NCBI GenBank assembly: GCA_949128115.1
Contig: OX421966.1
Span: 69,747,416 to 69,811,415, forward strand
Reading direction: 5' to 3'
DNA: 64,000 bases
Origin: Anaspis maculata
Lineage: Eukaryota > Arthropoda > Insecta > Coleoptera > Scraptiidae
The notes under the pieces are model-generated. The model made no database searches. It was not told where the DNA came from and saw nothing but the letters and a program-made list of their open reading frames with translations. The translations under genes were made by a program, and so were the position numbers. Below, one piece after another: positions 35,501 through 47,409 of this stretch (position 1 is its first letter; each line of letters opens with the position of its first letter).

Positions 35501-36360
35501 GGAAAAAAAATTCAATTGATTACTCGCGCGTGATTTTACAGTAGAATTGTGAAACTTTGACCACTCGAAATTCGGGAATTTTACGGGGTGGAACCGCAAA
35601 ACTTTGGCGGTTCCGCCGACAACATCCGAGGCTCAGAAATTTAAGTGACTTCAGTTAATTACCCAATTAATTAGTAATTGAATTTACCGCGTACGCGCCC
35701 TGCCCCGGAGTGCAGCTTGATTGAGAGTTGGATCGAAAGTCCATTATCGCGAGTCGGTTTGTCCCATATATAGACTTCGTTTATCTCTTTGCCGCGTGGT
35801 CTTGCGGACCAATAGGAGCGGACCTTCCTTGGTGGTCGAGCTTCCTTTCGCGACGCTAAAATCTGCACGTAGCCGTTTTGAAATGTTTAGTCTGGGGTGT
35901 TTGAGAAGCTTCGAGTTTTTCAAGGAACGAATTCTGCCGTCCGGTTGATTTATTCAGTAACCTTGGGACGTTGGAATAATATAATAATTTTAACAGGGAA
36001 AAAAGCTGTCGTAGTCTGGTTCCGAATCTCTTTCATGATTCGAATTAACTATAGAAAAATAGCAGTTGGGCTACAAGAAAAAAAAAAGCTTCAGCAATTA
36101 TTCAAAGAACTCCTGAGTAAGGGAAACCAAGCAAATAAGGCCCGGTTTGCTACAACAGCAAGGCAAGTTTGATGACGATTCATCGTTGATGATTATTGAG
36201 CTTTCTAGTGTCTAGTTCTAGCTTTCTAGTTCTTTCGGCAACACATTGCCTGAGCAAAAATTTACTGTGACATCGAAATGTATACCTTTGTACTGATTGA
36301 TGAACCGAACTAATAAAATGTTACAAACTCCTATAACCAGAAGAAGGTTGAGAAGGAGGA
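32600..36360. other. Long non-coding stretch
   Basis: No domain-bearing frame is seen on either strand. The content is A/T-rich to 35,000, then more CpG-containing from 35,030 to 35,900, with a TATATA at about 35,766. A regulatory or LTR-like nature is possible there but not shown. Confidence 0.4.
33559..33582. repeat. 24-bp perfect palindrome
   Basis: AAATCGTATCTT is followed directly by its reverse complement. A related interrupted hairpin (ATCGTAT...ATACGAT) lies about 40 bp upstream at 33,507-33,530. Confidence 0.85.
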
Positions 36361-36366
36361 GAACAA

Positions 36367-36393
36367 TTATTATTATTATTATTATTATTATTG
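36367..36393. repeat. (TTA)n microsatellite
   Basis: About nine uninterrupted ATT/TTA units. Confidence 0.9.
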
Positions 36394-36399
36394 AGCTTT

Positions 36400-37430
36400 C
36401 TAGTGTGTCCAGGGTATCAGCTCCTTATGCTTTTTCATGGCTATCAGAATTCCAGTAAGCCCCCTGTTGCATTCTCGCATACTGTTGCATCCAGAGGTCC
36501 ATTGGGCCCCCTCATTTCTTTAATGTCTTTTGAAGCCCTGCTGAGCCCCCTTACATTTTTCCGAGACTTTTGGAGCATAAGTAAGCGCCTTGTGTTTTGA
36601 TGTGATATTCGGAGCCCTATCGGTCCCCCATGTGTCCTCAGGTGTAGTTCAGAGCCCGAGATGAAGCTCAATTGGCCAACTTACGTTTTTATTGGCTTCC
36701 AGAATACCAGTAAGTCCCCTTTTCTCTTCATTGTTACGTAAAGCTCCATTAAGCCCCCTTGTGTCTTCAGTAGGCATCGTTTGAGGCCTCACTGCCTTGC
36801 ATTTTTCCGTGGCATTTGGATCTCTATCGAGCCCCCATGTGTCTTCATGTGTCGTCTGGAGCCCTAATAACTCGTCTGTGTTTTTTCGTGGCATTCAGAG
36901 CTCCAGTGACAGTGAGCTTGGAAACCTTAGTGTAAATCCCTTGTGCCTTCACGAGACATACAGAGCCCTATTGGGCCTCTATGTGTACGCAAGTGTAGTT
37001 TGAAGCTCTTACTAGCCCCCTTGTGATTTTTCAAGACTCTCAGATTTCCAGTGAGCTCCCTCGTAAGCTCCCCCCTGCCTTCTTGTGTTACACATGGTTC
37101 CATTTGGCTCCCTTATTTCTTTTACGTCTTTTGAAGCCCTGCTGAGTGCTGAGCCCCCTAGCATCTTTCTGAGACTTCCGGAGCATGAGTAAGCACCGAG
37201 GTAAGTACCTTGGGCCTTAATGTGATCTCGGAGCCCTATCGGGCGCCCTTGTATCCTCAAGTATAGTATGGAGTTCTAATTAGCTCACTTAGCCTTTTAT
37301 TGGCTTTCAGAGTACCAGTAAGCCCCCCTTTTTCCTTCATGTTCAAGCTATGAAAGCTATGAAACTTCACTGGGCCCCCTTGTGTCTTCGATATCGTTTG
37401 AAGCCCTGCTTGGCACACGCATGAAGGACA
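36400..37430. repeat. GAGCCCC-rich degenerate minisatellite
   Basis: Irregular units of about 60-65 bp combine GGAGCCCTAT(C)GGGCC-type, CTTGTGTCTTC-type and TTTTGGCTTTCAGA-type blocks. They repeat across about 1 kb. The short frames on both strands here are repeat products. Confidence 0.7.
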
Positions 37431-37509
37431 CAAGAGACAGTCTCCACTGGAGCCTCGAAAGTAATATGACGACACAAAGAAGCTCATCAGAGTGAGTATC
37501 CAGAGTAAT

Positions 37510-37970
37510 CCAGAAGGGAGACGTATTTTTCCAGGGACGTCTCTTCCGGGGGACTTTTTTACCGAGGACTATTTCCCTGAGGATGTATTTTCCCTAAGAC
37601 GTCTTTTTCCTGAGACGTCTTTTTCCGGAAACGTGATTTTCACGGGACGTATTGTCGAGGACATTTTTTCCGGGGACGTTTTGCGGGGGATATTTTTTTC
37701 TCTTAGATCCGGTGGCTGAAGAGCTGTTTGTTACCTCCTTACGATATTTTCAGACTGTGAAATTTTGTCGAGGGAATATTTTTGGATGGGGTCTTTTTGG
37801 CAGGAATTTTTGGCCTGCGATATTTTGTCACGGGGATATTCTTGGCCGGGAAATCATTGGCGGGGCTATTTTTGACATGGGATATTTTGTCGCGGGGATA
37901 TTTTTGGTTGGGATATTATTGCCGGGATTTTTGTGGCGGGATATTTTTGACTTGGATAATCTGTTGACCG
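37510..37970. repeat. Two adjoining short minisatellites
   Basis: From 37,520 to 37,690 a unit like GAGACGTCTTTTTCC repeats. From 37,745 to 37,960 a unit like CGGGGATATTTTTGG repeats at about 20-30 bp spacing. No gene is supported. Confidence 0.75.
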
Positions 37971-38099
37971 ACCAAATGGAGACCTTCACAAGCGTTTTTA
38001 TGACACCGAAATGCGCCCCTCTGACCTTCCTTTTGTAATTGAAAGTGCTCATTCTGGAACATCACTGACTTAACGGAGTTTTGTAGGTATGAACTTGTA

Positions 38100-38745
38100 A
38101 ATCAAATTGTCACAAATCCTGGGTTCTCCAGAACCTGTTTGAAGGTTTACTTGAGAGTCCTCTGCTTCTATCCGGGACAAGGCGTCCGGTACCGCGTTTA
38201 GCTTCCCTTTCTTGTGCTCTAAAGCTATGTGAAACTATCCAGAGTTCACACTCCACCTAGCCAATCTACCGGTTGGGCCTTTTATTTCAAACCGCTACAA
38301 CAAAGAGTGATTTGATGGTCTTTTATGACCCAAAATAAGTGCCTTCGACAATAGGCCGGAATTTGTCCACGCCAAATAAGACAGCTAAGCATTCGCGCTC
38401 GGTCACGCTAAAATTCCTTTGACTTTTTGATAAAGTCCGACTTTGGTAAGCAATTACTAATTCTTCTTCTCCATGGTTCCGAGTGAAAACGACACTCGGT
38501 TCCGTGTTCGATGCATCGCACTGCACTAGGGAATGGTTTGGTATGAACATGAACAGGACCTGACAATATGGGGGCTGAAATTGAAGCTTCTTCAACTGTG
38601 ACCAAAGCTGTTTTCGCATCGTCAGTACAGGCTATGCCCTGACCCTTTTCTATACCCTTCACCTTTATTTTCTTTATAATACCTGTTTCTTTGAGAGAGA
38701 GCATTCCTCCTAATAGCTGGTTCACAGAAACTTGACAGAACATCC
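38100..38745 (-). pseudogene. Ty3/gypsy-type retrotransposon, RNase H fragment
   Basis: The minus-strand frame 38,619-38,323 includes QCDASNTE, SRTLSKSQRNFSVTERECL and GVDKFRP. These are the RNase H core of gypsy-type pol, and the overlapping frame adds upstream sequence. Downstream, in other frames, come GRLARW and HKKGKLNAVPDALSR, which normally follow RNase H in these elements. Several frame changes show it is inactive. Confidence 0.8.
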
Positions 38746-39889
38746 TGGATTGAGCTCAGCTGCTACTGTTGCTGGTAGATTTTCTATGGGAGGATATTTA
38801 TCTATCAATGAGTCTATCAATTTTTGTCTGGAATCCACCGATAATCCATTTTCAACACGTTCGTCTACCCCACGACAATATCGTTATGGATTGGCTCTGG
38901 GAATTTCGTCTCCTTTTATCTGTAAAACATATGGGTCAGAATGCATTTCTCAAGTGAGGTCCAAAAAAGAAACATCTGGAACTTCAATGAGTTTTTATTG
39001 CTTGGATGAATAGCTACCTATTCATCTGATTATTCGTCTGATTATTCAAGTGGCAACCTGAATACCTACTCAACTCACTCATGTGAGAAAAAAAAGTAAT
39101 TCTTCACTAATTTCAATTTTTAAAATTTTACTGTTGATCTGATTTGTCAATTTAGCCGGGTTGATATTTCCACACGCAAAGAAAATTGGTAAAAGAACTA
39201 CCTATATGAACAATTTAGCCAATAATTTGTGTCTCCAGCGAGCCACCAGTCATTTCTAAAAAAAGATTACTTTAAAACATATAGATTATGTTGATCACTC
39301 GTTTTCGTAAACTTCGAGTTTGATATCGAAAACTGCTTCGTCGTGAATAATTTCGAGTGTTTCGGGAATTTGGGGACGCACATTCTGTTAATTTATCCCA
39401 ATTTCTCGTTCCAACATTTCGAGAGACAATTTCTGGAGCTGATTTTTCAGACACTATTCTCTTGCTTTCAAGGCCTTGGACTCCTCGTCCCCTGAACTAC
39501 TGGATGATGAGAACCTGAATCGCTTTTTGTTTCATGACATGCTGTCAATTTTCCAGTTAAATTTCCCGTTTTAACACTTTTTTAGCGCACTAATGACCGT
39601 TCAACCTGGAACTGGCTCACACGTGCTATTGTCCGTTCCAGGACTGAGTTACCATCAAGGTCCGACTTCTTGAAGATGGGGTCTGGTTCCATTCGGGTGT
39701 TGAGCTGACGAAAAGAACGGAATTCGAGCCTTTGGGTCCTTTGAACGATTGCATGGTAGTCCTGGTAAGCAGAGACTGCAGAGAGCCAGACCTGGAGGAT
39801 CAAGCCTAAAAGCTTACGACTGAGCTCCATTCACGTCAATGAACATTCATTCGTAACGTGTTGAATTTTGAGAATGTAGGTATGTACAG
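38746..39889. other. Stretch without a supported gene
   Basis: The minus strand at 38,950-38,760 reads like further retroelement protein (a LIDSLIDKYPP-type segment) in a broken frame, possibly continuing the gypsy relic. 39,582-39,830 gives an 82-codon minus frame with no recognisable domain. Confidence 0.35.
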
Positions 39890-41178
39890 AAAAATGATAG
39901 TGGGGTTTGCACCAAATAGTATATTGGAAATAGAATATCTGCTGGAATTAATTCAAACAAAAACGATTTTTTTACCATGGCTAGCTTTCAGTTCCCTCTT
40001 CAACATATCAAAAGTCCTCAACTCTGGGACAGCTACAAATTAGTATACAGGGTGAAAGTTCATTATTTTTCCTTACTTTCTTTCTTTCTTGAAAAACTGA
40101 TGACTGAAAAAAACGGTTTTAGGCTAGTTTGATAGGCCATAGTCATACTATGAACAAATAAAAAATATACCACCCAGCCACTCCTGTGTATCGAGTTACA
40201 GGGTGGAAACTATTTTTCATCTTTAATTTTTTTTCTTGGTGGAACTGATCTAGATTGAAGCCGGTTCAAGTTCTTTTGCAAGCTTATAATGTCATACTGA
40301 ACATATGAAAGAGATACATCTCTACAACTGCTGCTTTTCAATTTACAGGGTGAAAAGTCATTTTCACGTTTTAATTTTTTTCTTGGTGAAATTGGCTCAC
40401 ACAACAATTGCGACTGATTTTTCTGTAAACTTGAAGTTTCTAGTCAAACATATCAAAATAATACATTTCTGCTACAACTAAGTTTTTTTTATAAATTTAA
40501 ATGTTTGGGTATATTTGGGTAAATTGCATCAAAAATTCAAAAAATCTTGGAACGCAACCGATCATTTAAATTTGTAAATAAAAACGTAGCTGTAGCAAAA
40601 ATGTATAATTTTGATATATTTGACTAGAAACCTCAAATTTTCAGGAAAACCAGTCGCAATTGTTGTGTGAGCCGAAATCATCAAGAAAAAAATTGAAACG
40701 TGAAAATGACTTTTCACCCTGTAAATTGAAAAGCAGCAGATGTAGAGATGTGTCATTTTTATATGTTCAGTATGACATTATGAGCTTGCAAAAAAACTGG
40801 AACCGGCTTCAATCTAGATCAGTTCCACCAAGAAAAAAAATTGAAGATGAAAAATAGTTTTCACCCTGTAACTTGATACGCAGCAGTTGCTGGGTGCTAT
40901 ATTTTTTATATGTTTATTGGAAGACTATGGCTTATCAAACTAGCCTAAAACCGTTATTTTCGGTCATCAGTTTTCCAAGGAAAAAAAAAAGTAGAGAAAA
41001 ATAATAAACTTTCACCCTGTATACTGATTTGTAGCAGACCCAGAGTTGAGGACTTTTGATATGTTGAAGAAGGGACTGTAAGCTTGCATTGGTAAAAAAA
41101 TCGTTTTTGTTTGATTTAATTCCAGCAAAGCACCTATTTTTTTCCATTTCCAATATACTAAAAGGGTATACCACCTCA
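39890..41178. mobile_element. 1.3-kb palindromic (fold-back) element
   Basis: Two arms of about 640 bp are inverse copies around about 40,535. The outer ends share AGTATATTGGAAATAG/G, then CAAACAAAAACGATTTTTTT and CATATCAAAAGTCCTCAACT. Each arm holds three units about 150 bp apart, each with TACAGGGTG (left arm 40,043, 40,197, 40,345) or its complement (right arm 40,719, 40,860, 41,011). It sits at the left edge of the copy C duplication. A transcript would form a long hairpin. No coding frame is supported. Confidence 0.8.
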
Positions 41179-41585
41179 ATGTAGCCCTCTGCCTTCTATT
41201 TATGTATTGAGGCATTGCTGGCCATTTTTTTCCTGCTGCATATCTTGCATAACACATTAAAAAAACAAATAAAAAAAGTTATCAATCATCAATGCGACTT
41301 CCAAGATTAGGTGTACTTATCACTTTTGAATTTTACTTGAAGCTCTTTTTTTCATCAAACATTTGAATCACTGCGCATATTATAATTAAGTATAATTATT
41401 TATACCTACAGACGTAACAATGACAAATTATCGAATACCTGAAAGAAATAGTAGGTACTTAGGTACTTAAGAACTCATAACAAAAATGTTCAGATGTCGC
41501 GTCTCGTAATTACACTGTTGTGGAAAACCTTATAAGCACATCCTGTATCCTCACTCGTGTAAGCTTTGTTCATCTAGGTGCCAAA

Positions 41586-44193
41586 ATGAAAACACTCCTA
41601 AAACTGCCGTAAGTAAATTTTTCTTATATTTACCATTGCTGGTAATCAATTTTGTTCTCGACCTTATGAATCAAGAACCACTTTTCCCATTGCGAAGATT
41701 TACTTCATCGTCGTGATCTTTGCTGAGTCCATACTACCAGGTGAGTGTTTTCTTTAATATGTAAGGATACAAACAACCACAAAAACCTTTAAAAAAAGTT
41801 CCAGTTGCTGAAACAACAGACTTACCAGTTGATCGGAATGTTGACCCTTGCGATAATTTTTACGAATTTGCTTGTGCAAGGTTCATACGCGATAATCCCG
41901 TACCAGAAGAGAAATCCTCTCTAAGTCAGATTTCTATCATCAAGTAAGTTTAGTCAGATTTACCATCCTCAAGTTAATCCTTATCTTAATTTTTTGTCAG
42001 TGATTTGATGGTGGAAAAATTGAGGACTTTGCTAGAGGCACCAGTCAATGGAGAAGAGCTGCGACCTTTCCAACTAGCAAAATCCTTGTACCAAGCTTGC
42101 ATGAATACAAATAACATCAAAGCAAACTCAGCAGTTGCCCTCGAAAGGATGATTAAAAACACCGGCGGTTGGCCAGTTATCGAAGGTGAGAACTGGAATG
42201 TTGGAGACGTGTTCAACTGGCAAATAACCGCTTACCAGCTATTGAAAAGTGGTTTTGAGTTGGGTTATAACGCATTTTTCCAAGTCTCCGTCAATTCTCA
42301 TCCTAGAAACTCGACCAGTTTTCTCGTTCATGTAAGCTAGATGGCAAAACTGACTATCATATCGATAATTTAACCTTTCACAAACAGATCATGCAGCCGA
42401 CTGGATTCATTCCTGACAAGTTGATGAAAAAAGGATGGGAAGAACCAGCGGTGAAGGCTTATTACGAATATATGAAAAAGGTTGCGAAGAAGCTCGGAGC
42501 TGATCAACACGATTTGGATGAAGAAATGAAAGCGGTGATCGAATTGGAAATCGCGATATCCAAAGTAAATCCCTTGCTAGAAAACCGTTCATACTACATT
42601 CATTTTTGCAGATTAAAGTTCCTGAAGAAGAAAAGAGAGATTTCTCGACAACTGTAAACTTGATGACAATTCAAGATATGCACGAAAAATATCCTTATGT
42701 AGATTGGTTGAGCTATATTGACAACGTTATGCACCCTGGGAGAAAAGGTCACCTTGATGATGTAGTCAACGTCAGAGAGCCCAAATACTTACAAGAATTG
42801 GAAAACGTACTTGAAGGACAAGCACAAAGGTTATGCGATTTTGGTGGGGTTTTGAACAGTTTTTATACCATCCAGTTATGTTACAGAAATCTAGCTAATT
42901 ACATGCACTGGCAAGCGATTCACTCTGTAGTAGCTTATATGGATGAAGAAATGAGAGAATGGGAATTATCGGTTAAAAAACTATTGAATGGGATGGAGAA
43001 AAGACCACCAAGGTGGCAGGAATGTACAACCACCCTTATTTCTAAGTATGAACCAATTTTCTAAAGATACAGTACCAAATCTAATTTTTCAATTATTATA
43101 GATTTGAAGTAGCAATTGGAGCTTTATACGTTCGTAATTTTTTTGATGCAGAGTCGAAAACAGTTGTAGCCGACATGGTTCACAACATAAAAAGTGTATT
43201 GAAAAAAAACATCAATGATTCGCATTGGCTGGATGATGCCACCAAAGAACAAGCCTTGGAAAAAAGTGAGGCCATGCAATTCGCCATAGCTTACCCAGAT
43301 GAACTTTTAGAGGATGCAAAAATAGAAAATTATTATCAAAAAGTACGGATTGCTTTTGTACGTGATAATCTCTTTGATATCTTTCGATTATTCCAGCTCA
43401 ACATCAATCCTCAGAACTATTTAGGATCAATGTTGAACGTTTCCGCAGTGAGACCCGGGTCACTTTTGAACATCGACCGACCTCTGAGTTCCATTTCTTG
43501 GCAGAAATTCAATCCAGTGAGCGTGGATGCTAAATTCTGGTTCGATCGCAACACTTTTCAAATGTTAGCTGGAATTCTTCAAGGAGCTTTCTACTCAAGC
43601 TCCAGACCTACACGCATGAACTACGGCTCCATAGGCATGGTAATCGGGCATGAGATGATGCACGGGTTTGAAGACCAAGGCAGCCAGTACGACAAGAACG
43701 GCAACTTGGCGGACTGGTGGGAATCGGAAACCAAAAAGACATTTGCCGCGAAAGCGAAATGTATCGTAGATCAATACGGAAACTTTACTGTACCTGAAAT
43801 TGATATAAAGGTCCGAAAAGAGCTCACTAAATTCAGTTACTCACAGTCCGTTTTTTCCAGCTGAATGGAATCAACACTCAAGGAGAAAACATAGCGGATA
43901 ACGCTGGAGTGAAGCTGGCGTATCTGGCCTACAAGGAATGGGCTGCGAAACACGAGGAGGGTCTTCCGCAAGTGAACTACACACCGGAACAGCTTTTCTG
44001 GATATCCTACGGAATGGCTTGGTGCATCAATGACAAAGCGGAACAACTCAGAATTGATGTGCTAGATGACACTCATTCCATACACCGATACAGAGTGAAC
44101 GTCCCTCTCATGAATTCCGAATATTTCGCCAAGGATTTCAACTGTCCGACTGGATCCTTCATGAATCCAAAGAATAAATGTATTGTTTGGTAG
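41586..44193 (+). CDS. M13 family metallopeptidase (neprilysin-like), copy C
   Basis: Nine exons: 41586-41608, 41676-41740, 41805-41943, 42001-42331, 42388-42564, 42612-43045, 43102-43342, 43397-43810 and 43861-44193. Every exon has the same length as in copy B, again 718 aa with no stop. The protein has the hydrophobic [17 protein letters not shown] segment, the CDNFYEF motif, the zinc site HEMMH (555-559), GENIADN (E617, D621) and terminal CIVW. HGFD is followed by EDQ (GFEDQ) where copies A and B have GFDD. The NAYY position reads DAKF. The predicted role is extracellular peptide cleavage. As a recent copy of B it may have diverged in substrate or expression. Confidence 0.88.
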
Positions 44194-44196
44194 AAC

Positions 44197-44202
44197 AATA
44201 AA
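44197..44202 (+). terminator. Polyadenylation signal of M13 copy C
   Basis: An AATAAA just after the stop codon, as in copies A and B. Confidence 0.7.
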
Positions 44203-45484
44203 GCTCAGAATACCAACCAACAATGATTAAATCGTATTTGAAAAAGTTATGCCATCACTAGATGGGAGTAGTGGAACCGCAAGAAGAAAAACAACACTGA
44301 CAACCGACTAGTATCAAGTAGGAGTGGAACCTCGACATTCATGGTCGCGACAGTTACTCAGCAAGAAAATTTGATTGAGTTTTTTTTTCAAGCTGAATTG
44401 AAACAAAGCAGTTAGCTGCGGAACACGCCGTCCATCAATACTGTTAAATCGACCGATAAACTCTCAGAGTTGCCCATTAATTTTGAAATGATTGCACAAA
44501 AGACAGCGAATGATCCGATGCCAACTGAAGTTTATTATCATTGTTAAACGGATGGCTTCACAAATGCGGTTCTGAGAACTTTAATCACATTTCCAACGTA
44601 TACTTAAATAAACTGCATCATCTGCGTAACAAACGGTCATCTTGATATGAAAGGCTCTAATGTTTTTGCGCTGCTACAGGAATAATAAACAGTATTCACA
44701 ATAAAAAATCACATTTTGGCTGTTTCGACTGGGATCCCGAAAATTCAAAAACCGTTTCGAGGGAACACATCATTCTTCATAAATTTGGTGTTGATACTCC
44801 CGAAAAAAAATTTAAACGAAAACGGGGGTATGTTGAACTTTCATCAATTTTGCACTGCTCTGTTCATCACCCTGTAGAAGTTTTATGAGGGGCTCTATGG
44901 ATTCCATATTGACAAGAAAGATGGCCAAAAGATTGGTCTCTTCAGTACTTGAAACAGAATCAGAATCGTTCGTGCCAATCAAAAGTTACAGCGGTTCAAA
45001 ATTAGGTGAATATTTGCTTTGTAACACTTTCATTGTTGAGCAGTTTAGTTGTTAATATGTTACCTCAAACATTTGGAAACTTGAAGCCACCCGCATTTGG
45101 CGGGCTGGAAATAATCCGAAGGAAAATAAATCGAAGCCGTGAAATCGAGGTATATGTGATCATTCAGAGTCAAAGCAACATTAAAAGATGTCGCTAGTTA
45201 TTTAATTCATCCGTGTAAATCCCGCGAAGTTCTGCAACATGATCCACTTGCTACACCTCGATGTTCAACAGCCGTCCGTACCCAACGTCCGAGAAAATGG
45301 TGAAAACATTATGCGGTAGCATCCCGGCACCCGCGAATAGATGGTCCGCTCGCCGCCCAGTTCCATCGACGTGACCTCATCCGATTTTCCCGTGCTAGCA
45401 CCCGGCGTGCTATATCAAATTACCCATTGTAATTTTCACGACTATACGCCGTTCGCGGTCGTTTCGGATGCGATAAAATATTCC

Positions 45485-45667
45485 GACTCTCCCAGACTAC
45501 AACCTTATCTACACAGACGACTCAAAGACTGAAAACAAAGTGGCTTCCGCCCTATTCACACCGTCATCTAAACAGGCCTTCAGACTCCAGAATCACAACA
45601 GCATTTACACAGCCGAACTTCACGCAATTCTACAAGCACTTTATTACGGTTTATTTTTCATCCTATA
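45485..45667 (+). pseudogene. Non-LTR retrotransposon RNase H fragment
   Basis: The translation gives LIYTDDSK, then a variable loop, then SIYTAELHAILQAL, the two hallmark strands of the RNase H domain carried by jockey/R1-type elements. The frame starts mid-domain and stops at about 45,667. It is a small relic. Confidence 0.65.
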
Positions 45668-46929
45668 ATTCGTCGGCAAAAATTGAAATAGAGCGCTATT
45701 TCTTATACCATCCGAACTTTGATAACGCCTTAGGTACCTACGAGCTTATCGCATTCTGCTCGAACAATTGAATAAAATCGACACCAATTAGCTTCGCAAA
45801 TTTTACGTGATTTTTCGGCTGGGTGAAACTCCAGGTGTATGAAAAGTGCTGTGTGCCAATCTTCCGAGTGAAGGAAAAGTCACCTCGTGAGTTTCCAATA
45901 ATTGGATCTGGTGAAAAGTGATCCATATCGACCTTGTGTCGGATTAAAAACCCACCGATAAATTTCCACTTCAAAGGCACCTACCAACTCGTAAGTTTTT
46001 CGCTCTTTCTGCTCTTTTGGTTTTTTTCTTTTTCTCTTAGACGACCCTTTCTTTTGTTTGCAGGTTTTTTTCTTTTTGGTTTTGACTTTGGCTGTTAGTG
46101 GTCTTATTTTCTCCTTTGTGAACGATTTCCACCCGTAATCCGAAATTTTACCACACCACCACAACTGTAATCATTTTGAAATCTGCTGGTATTCGTCGGA
46201 ATTTGACGTGGACTCCAGGATTTATTTCGACAACTGCTTGCTTCACCGTTTTGGACCCAGCGACTTGGATCTGCACAGTCCTGTGGGAACCCAGGACTAA
46301 AGTTAAGCCTTCTGTATTTTCTCTGCTGCTGATCGTCCAGTGAAATTTCGTGCGAAACACCACCTTATTATCTTACCGCAAATGTTTCCGAATTTGTAAA
46401 ATAAGCGCCTAAAAGAATTAATGCTTATCGGTCTCCAGTGAATCAAAGTTGATTTGTAGTAGTATCAACTTATTGTCATTATAATTAAATATTTTCTAGC
46501 CGTTTTTGTTTAAAGAAAAAGTAAAATTCGATATTCTCCTTTTTTTACGGCTTGCCTGAACAGGACCGGAGTCAGTGCGAATTTTGACCCGCGGCAATCA
46601 GGCTAGAACAATCAAAATTAGGAATCGCGCGACGCCGACTTTTTGTGCACAAAAACTAGGGATACGCGACTTTGATTCTTGTTTCAACAAAAAACCTAAA
46701 CCTCGGTTGCGCCTGCGCTCAAAATTTTAGCCTTAAGTATTTTTCTCTTTTCTTGTTTGATCGATTTTATTTCACCGCGAACTTTTTAAATGAAAACGCC
46801 GACTTGAATTTTTATTAGCGCTGTTAGTCAATAATTAACTTCTTGTTCCATTTTCTTTCTGCTTGATGTCAACAATTTGACATTCTGCGTTACTGACACA
46901 ATCTTAACTTAGTAATTTGATATTTTTTT
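45668..46929. other. Stretch without an identified gene
   Basis: Minus-strand frames of 71-94 codons at 45,738-46,363 overlap and include a lysine-rich segment, but no domain is recognised. They may be one decayed retroelement frame. Confidence 0.35.
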
Positions 46930-47330
46930 AAGTGCACAAAATTCTTAAAACAACCTGGTGTTTAATTTCTTTGATTTTAATTTCGTATTTAATCTTTTTT
47001 TTTGCGTGTGAGTGTCGAGTTGACCTACTGTCGAATAGGTCCTTCGACAGCGAAAACGCTGGTAGCCAATCCGGACCTTGGCGCCCATAAAAATAAAACG
47101 CTCTAGATCTCGAACCATACGGTCCACGTCCGAGATCTTGTCGAACCCACGACTCGACTGAGCAAGTTTGGCACTTTTGTCGAATCACCTGGACCAACTC
47201 AAATCTCAAGTTCTTTTTTTTAACATCAAGATTTTCATGATGTAGTGTATCCTGCTCTCGACATCATCCTGGTCACGGCACCATTCTGTAGTGTACCAAG
47301 GTCTCGGCCCCATTTTGTAATGTAACCCTT
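46930..47330 (-). pseudogene. Possible 5' part of an LTR retroelement
   Basis: Minus-strand sequence near 47,275-47,300 reads TGGTGCCGTGACCAGGAT, resembling the leader and primer-site region of BEL/Pao-type elements. It is followed by a broken frame (47,209-46,928) with basic, charged sequence. The call rests on this resemblance alone. It directly abuts the proposed left end of E2. Confidence 0.3.
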
Positions 47331-47409
47331 TTTTCGATGTTCGGCTGTGATCGTCGTTGTCCCTTAGTAGATAAAATAGGGGCGTGCAAACAGGAGTGGG
47401 GGGAGCAAC

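Larger units (their letters stand above)
41190..44630 (+). repeat. Segmental duplication unit carrying M13 copy C
   Basis: Partner of 28,405-31,830. The left limit coincides with the end of the palindromic element. On the right, the similarity fades at about 44,630. Confidence 0.75.
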
